DNA of 16,709 nucleotides from Propionibacteriaceae bacterium UBA6122. Lineage in GTDB: Bacteria > Actinomycetota > Actinomycetes > Propionibacteriales > Propionibacteriaceae. The stretch's first letter is position 1, and the number at the start of each line of letters is the position of its first letter. Below are positions 15,110 through 16,709 of this stretch, piece after piece. The notes beneath the pieces are model-generated. The model was not told where the DNA came from. It made no database searches and saw nothing but the letters and a program-made list of their open reading frames with translations. A program made the position numbers and the translations under genes. The DNA is taken from NCBI GenBank assembly GCA_002428365.1, contig DIVW01000007.1:1-16709 (forward strand), given 5' to 3'.

Positions 15110-15124
15110 TGGCCAACTGGCCAT
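15110..15124. promoter_or_regulatory. Putative operator, 15-bp element TGGCCAACTGGCCAT (copy 2)
   Basis: This is the exact second copy of the 13153-13167 element. With the adjacent palindrome it gives four TGGCCA half-sites, starting at 15085, 15097, 15110 and 15118, between the divergent kinase and peptide genes. Confidence 0.45.
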
Positions 15125-15174
15125 CGTTGCGCGAAGCGGCCGCATGGGGACGTCAGCAGGGCCAACGATTCGGC

Positions 15175-15327
15175 ATGAGGAAATTTGCTTTTGCCCTAGT
15201 CGCCGGGCTATTCGCACTGACATCCTGCGGCCTCTTTGCCGCGGAAGCCAGGGCCGCCGACATTACCGGTGCCGTGGTGGTCGGTCTGGATATCTGCGAC
15301 CTCTTCCCGTGGTTGCCCGGATGCTGA
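15175..15327 (+). CDS. Small secreted two-cysteine peptide (50 aa precursor)
   Basis: The precursor begins MRKFAFALVAGLFALTSCGL, a positively charged start plus hydrophobic core. AEARA-A follows as a good signal-peptidase I site. The mature 23-residue part would be ADITGAVVVGLDICDLFPWL then PGC, with Cys at the last position and another nine residues before it, so a disulfide loop CDLFPWLPGC is possible. Alternatively LTSC is a lipobox and C18 is lipidated. The frame is open back to a GTG at 15109, but that lies inside the operator and would bury the signal peptide. The ribosome-binding site is weak. No family was recognised. It could be a pheromone, a bacteriocin or an envelope peptide; its position divergent from the kinase favours a regulated signal or stress peptide. 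Confidence 0.55.
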   Translation: MRKFAFALVAGLFALTSCGLFAAEARAADITGAVVVGLDICDLFPWLPGC

Positions 15328-15430
15328 CCTGAAGCAGGGCATTCTGGACGCCAGCCGGAGCGGCGTACTGGCTTGTCAGCTGGGGTTTGTGTCGATTCAA
15401 ATTCAACGTCGCTTTCTATACCTCGTACAG

Positions 15431-15490
15431 ATATCCACAGTCAAGGCGGGTTGTCCACAGATTCTCTGGACTAATTGGGAATTGTCCCCA
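15431..15490 (+). promoter_or_regulatory. Cluster of DnaA-box-like 9-mers
   Basis: TTGTCCACA (15451-15459) matches the actinobacterial DnaA box exactly. ATATCCACA (15431-15439) and TTGTCCCCA (15482-15490) each differ by one base from the TTATCCACA/TTGTCCACA forms. The first two are exactly 20 bp apart and on the same strand. The gap around them (15328-15570) is less GC-rich than its surroundings and holds no gene. No replication gene is in view, so a regulatory or titration role is as likely as an origin. Confidence 0.4.
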
Positions 15491-15570
15491 GCCTGTTCTA
15501 GCATCACCAAATCACCACCTGATTGTCGGCTAACCCCGGTCCGGCTAGGGAGGTGATAGGGGAGACGGCC

Positions 15571-16165
15571 ATGGGGGATTCCACTCGTCCAGCGATTCGC
15601 GCCCGACGTAATGTCGGCTGGATAGCTGCAGGAGTGTTGGCCATCTGTCTCGGGGGGTTGGGGGCCGCGCTGCTCTATGCCAACTTGAGCAGCGCGGCTT
15701 CCGTGATCACGATCAAACACAGCGTTTATCGAGATCAAGTCATCTCCGCCGACGATTTTGGGCATCACGTCACTGGCACCGCCGATGGGTTTGGAGACGG
15801 TGCCGGCTGAACGGCTAGGGGAGATCGTCGGCAAGACTGCCCTCACCGACTTGGCGGCCGGTGGGCTGCTCGGCCCAGGATCATTCGGGGAACCGGTGGT
15901 AGCCGCGGGGGCCGTCCGGGTTGGGCTTCGGCTCGATCCCGGACGGCTGCCCAACTCGTCACTGCCGGCTGGCACCGGGGTGCGGCCAATACCAGTGGGA
16001 CGCGACGGAGCAGCCGCTGCCACGCCCATCGACGTCAATTCGAAGAACTGCCTGAATATTTGCGAAGCAACAGAAATTGGTGCCCTCATTGACAGCCACC
16101 CAAGGAAGATGGCCGTCGAAAGCGAACTCCGAGCATGGCCGCAGTATCCGTTCACCCCCCAGTAG
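15571..16165 (+). pseudogene. SAF-domain (CpaB-like) membrane protein, frameshifted
   Basis: The 5' part starts at ATG 15571, with GGGGAG 6 bases upstream. It encodes a cytoplasmic Arg-rich start, one membrane helix (NVGWIAAGVLAICLGGLGAALLYA) and the beginning of a SAF domain (YRDQVISADDF). The frame then fails and stops at 15810. The continuation, GITSLAPPMGLETVPAERLG then EIVGKTALTDLAAGGLLGPG, is in the +1 frame to 16165. The break maps to the TTTT run at 15756-15759: removing one T restores ISADDLGITSL. The family anchors pilus or secretion systems (CpaB/FlgA type). The last ~45 residues (from NSKNCLNIC) do not look like the family, so a second lesion or truncation there is possible. Confidence 0.7.
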
Positions 16166-16196
16166 GCTTCTCGCCACCAGCGGAGGGACCAGCACT

Positions 16197-16709
16197 TTGA
16201 TTGATGAACCTTCTACACGACCTGACCGTCGACGGGCTAGGCGCGCACCGCTTACTACGGTGTCTGTCCTGATTCCCCTCCTTTTAGGGCGCGGGCCCCG
16301 GGCTTCGCAGGGAACGCTGTTGGCTGGATACATCCTCCTTGTCCTTGTTTCAATCATGGCGGTGGTGATGCTTTGGCGAGACGTAGGCCGCGCCTATCCT
16401 CATCTGGACCCGGCCCCGATTGGCTGGACTGCTCTGATCGCCGGGTCGGTTGCGATGGCGAGCGTTGAGGCTGTCAAGCGTCTCCTGCCCCTGAGGGTCG
16501 GATACAACAGGTGGGTGCTTGGCGGCTGGCACATCAGTGTTGGATCGCAGCGGCTTGATGGGCGCCGCCTCCTTGGGTTCAATCGAGGGTCGTCGAGCAT
16601 CTATGCACTCGAACCCGAGCGCCTGGTGGCCCAGCTAGCTCGACAGATCGAACTGAAGGCGGATCTCGGCAGCGAAGGTCGGCCGGTCGGCAGCCAAGAT
16701 GGTGGGGTT
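16197..16709 (+). CDS. Membrane protein of unknown function, N-terminal 171 residues (runs off window)
   Basis: An open frame continues to the last base of the window. The TTG at 16197 is the likely start because GGAGG precedes it by 10 bases. The protein has an Arg-rich N-terminus (RPDRRRARR), membrane helices at ~40-60 (TLLAGYILLVLVSIMAVVML) and ~75-93, and then a soluble part. The segment VGYNRWVLGGWHISVGSQRL followed by FNRGSSSIYALEPERLVAQL resembles the two-helix-plus-PH-like layout of small actinobacterial membrane proteins, but the match is loose and no function is proposed. It follows the broken SAF gene by 31 bp. Confidence 0.6.
   Translation, partial: MIDEPSTRPDRRRARRAPLTTVSVLIPLLLGRGPRASQGTLLAGYILLVLVSIMAVVMLWRDVGRAYPHLDPAPIGWTALIAGSVAMASVEAVKRLLPLRVGYNRWVLGGWHISVGSQRLDGRRLLGFNRGSSSIYALEPERLVAQLARQIELKADLGSEGRPVGSQDGGV

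Noticed and set aside
15756..15762. Programmed frameshift site in the SAF gene
   Set aside because: The join needs a +1 shift and the bases do not form a known slippery motif or show a strong downstream structure by eye.
15403..16155. Minus-strand 250-codon frame across the SAF gene
   Set aside because: Pro/Ser/Arg-rich with no recognisable domain; the plus strand has the membrane helix and SAF motifs.

Overview
The window is high-GC actinobacterial DNA. The evidence is G/C-rich third codon positions, GTG and TTG starts, a NarL-type two-component pair, actinobacterial-style DnaA-box sequences and a SAF-domain protein. A relative of Propionibacteriaceae would fit, but that is a low-confidence inference because no rRNA or other marker gene is present.

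Layout. 1-1526 holds the end of a membrane-anchored lytic polysaccharide monooxygenase and, convergent with it, a YghZ-type aldo/keto reductase. This block looks even richer in GC than the rest and may be a transferred segment or an assembly join. A repeat locus (1584-1665) follows, then sdaA (L-serine dehydratase, minus strand). Divergent from sdaA is a DUF2207-like membrane protein, followed by a two-gene ABC exporter (MacB/LolD-type ATPase and an 812-aa double FtsX permease). A REP-like repeat pair separates the exporter from a convergent APH-fold phosphotransferase. Upstream of the phosphotransferase are a second REP-like cluster and an MFS exporter.

10.4-12.7 kb is an accessory patch bounded on both sides by one repeat family (26-bp tandem units at 10480-10580; inverted copies at 12624-12696). 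It holds a lipoprotein, a leucine-rich-repeat protein coupled to a 23-codon small ORF, and an unrecognised 143-aa protein. None of these has a clear function.

12.7-15.3 kb is the most suggestive region. A colicin-immunity-like protein, a NarL-type response regulator and its histidine kinase lie on the minus strand. A 50-aa putative secreted two-cysteine peptide is divergent from the kinase. One identical 15-bp element (TGGCCAACTGGCCAT) lies both between the regulator and the immunity gene and in the kinase/peptide divergent promoter region, where a perfect 20-bp palindrome accompanies it. A self-regulated peptide/immunity locus is a testable hypothesis, not a demonstrated system.

The right end has a DnaA-box-like cluster, a frameshifted SAF-domain gene, and the start of a membrane protein that runs off the window. 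No tRNA, rRNA, CRISPR array or transposase gene was seen.
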